A program made the position numbers and the translations under genes. Below are positions 63,545-64,000 of a DNA stretch of 64,000 nucleotides, piece by piece; positions within the stretch are counted from its first letter, which is position 1; each line of letters opens with the position of its first letter. The DNA lies in assembly GCA_965215845.1 (NCBI GenBank), contig CBDCEL010000003.1, positions 1,178,001 to 1,242,000 on the forward strand, written 5' to 3'. The notes beneath the pieces are model-generated. The model was given only the letters and a program-made list of their open reading frames with translations, was not told where the DNA came from and did no database searches. The stretch is from Aurantibacter_A sp965215845. GTDB lineage: Bacteria; Bacteroidota; Bacteroidia; Flavobacteriales; Flavobacteriaceae.

Positions 63545-63687
63545 TGATCGTTTTTTTGAACTTTGGTAGCGCCCCTGGCTATGGCCAGATATTTCAATGC
63601 ACAAGCCCCGGCGGGCATATTTATTAACTCTAAGATAGGGAAATAGCCCAAGCCTTGGCAAGTAATGGGTTCTAGGGGTTGTTGTAC

Positions 63688-64000
63688 CTAATTATTATAT
63701 AAAGCTTCAACCTCACCTTCGTTTAAAGCCCGATCATAAATATTTATATCATCGATTTTGCCGATGTACTCATTGACCGAATTGCCAATATACATGAAGA
63801 TACCTTGCTCTGATATTACGTAGAATTGGTTAGCAGGGTCGTATTCAAAACTACCAATTAACTCACCATTAATATATAGCTTTGACACTCTGTTATCATA
63901 TATGGCGACCAAATGTGACCATTCATCAAATGAAATAGGATTAGGGGATTCTATGGTGTGTTCAAAAGCAGTCCACAAAATGTTACCATTGGAGAACATC
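63688..64000 (-). CDS. LamG/concanavalin A-like lectin domain protein, N-terminus cut by window edge
   Basis: About 104 C-terminal residues: FDEWSHLVAIYDNRVSKLYI, GELIGSFEYDPANQFYVI, and IGKIDDINIYDRALNEGEVE, the final strands of a LamG fold, ending ALYNN. The N-terminal part lies beyond the window. Such domains bind glycans in large secreted proteins. Confidence 0.85.
   Translation of the reverse strand, partial: MFSNGNILWTAFEHTIESPNPISFDEWSHLVAIYDNRVSKLYINGELIGSFEYDPANQFYVISEQGIFMYIGNSVNEYIGKIDDINIYDRALNEGEVEALYNN

Larger units (their letters stand above)
61031..63565 (-). repeat. Repeated A-rich spacer motif bracketing four small genes
   Basis: Five copies of an A-rich motif (core AAAGTTCAAAAAAA) occur on the minus strand at 63547-63565, 62961-62977, 62463-62479, 61357-61376 and 61031-61048, one before the first gene and one after each stop codon. 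Copies read CAAAGTTCAAAAAAACGAT, CAAAGTTCAAAAAAAGG, AAAAGTTCAGAAAAAGA, AAAAGTCTAAAAAAACGATT and CCAAGTTTAGATAAAGGA. The arrangement resembles a cassette array, but no attC secondary structure was demonstrated. Confidence 0.55.

Noticed and set aside
63545..63661. 39-residue extension of the 62978 lipoprotein
   Set aside because: It would bury the lipoprotein signal MKNKLLILFLL and runs through the palindromic spacer.
61052..63661. Integron attC sites proper
   Set aside because: The spacers share a motif, but no pair of GTTRRRY/RYYYAAC boxes with a foldable hairpin could be shown by eye, and no integrase is present. Kept as a cassette-like array only.
1..64000. CRISPR arrays, tRNA or rRNA genes, transposases, prophage
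   Set aside because: Scanned by eye for spaced direct repeats, T-loop motifs and transposase/integrase signatures; none was seen.

Overview
The window reads as chromosome of a marine Flavobacteriaceae bacterium (Bacteroidota). The evidence is family content (TonB-dependent receptor with carboxypeptidase-like N-terminus, DUF6268, DUF4920, DUF2911, DUF4295, DUF6770, PVC-type heme CxxCH protein, many lipoproteins), promoters of the Bacteroidota type (TAnnTTTG at -7, TTG about 17-23 nt upstream) and the absence of clear Shine-Dalgarno sequences. No tRNA, rRNA, CRISPR array, IS element or prophage was seen.

Layout. 0-9.3 kb: mixed stress and housekeeping genes (bile-acid/Na+ symporter fragment, VOC protein, thioredoxin-like protein, GNAT, YfiT-like DinB protein, 1-Cys peroxiredoxin, cold-shock protein, cyclophilin-FKBP fusion, PPK2/M28 peptidase operon). 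9.3-14.5 kb: tight five-gene minus-strand operon (NatAB-like ABC exporter, MscS channel, DUF6268 outer-membrane protein, NtrC-type regulator lacking its DNA-binding domain). 14.9-19 kb: dnaJ-grpE, TIGR01777 epimerase, mnmD-DUF4920. 19-27 kb: ilvE, TonB-type receptor, CoA-binding protein, Na+/solute symporter, CBM9-beta-lactamase fusion. 27.3-39 kb: a core block (recR, E2 acyltransferase, exonuclease, FAH, HPt, cinA, rpmB-rpmG-DUF4295, ftsY). 39-48.2 kb: accessory genes (sulfatase/DUF2911/amidase operon, RibD-like reductase, serine hydrolase, DUF6770, M48 protease) lying between ftsY and rimO. 48.2-55.5 kb: rimO, SMP-30 protein, a polysaccharide deacetylase/heme-CxxCH/MoaF-like operon, ssb. 55.7-60.8 kb: cadherin-like repeat lipoprotein, small membrane protein and a LytTR two-component system with TPR sensor. 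61-64 kb: four small unknown genes in one direction, each bracketed by the same short spacer motif, then a LamG protein fragment.

Two things colour the whole reading. First, seven otherwise normal genes, including the essential ftsY, are split by eight single-base indels, often in homopolymers and concentrated at 31-39 kb. This looks like residual sequencing/assembly error rather than gene decay, so those genes are annotated across the break. Second, the least explained structures are the spacer-motif array at 61.0-63.6 kb and a degenerate second copy of the ftsY 3' end at 39.35-39.44 kb, which marks the edge of the inserted accessory block.
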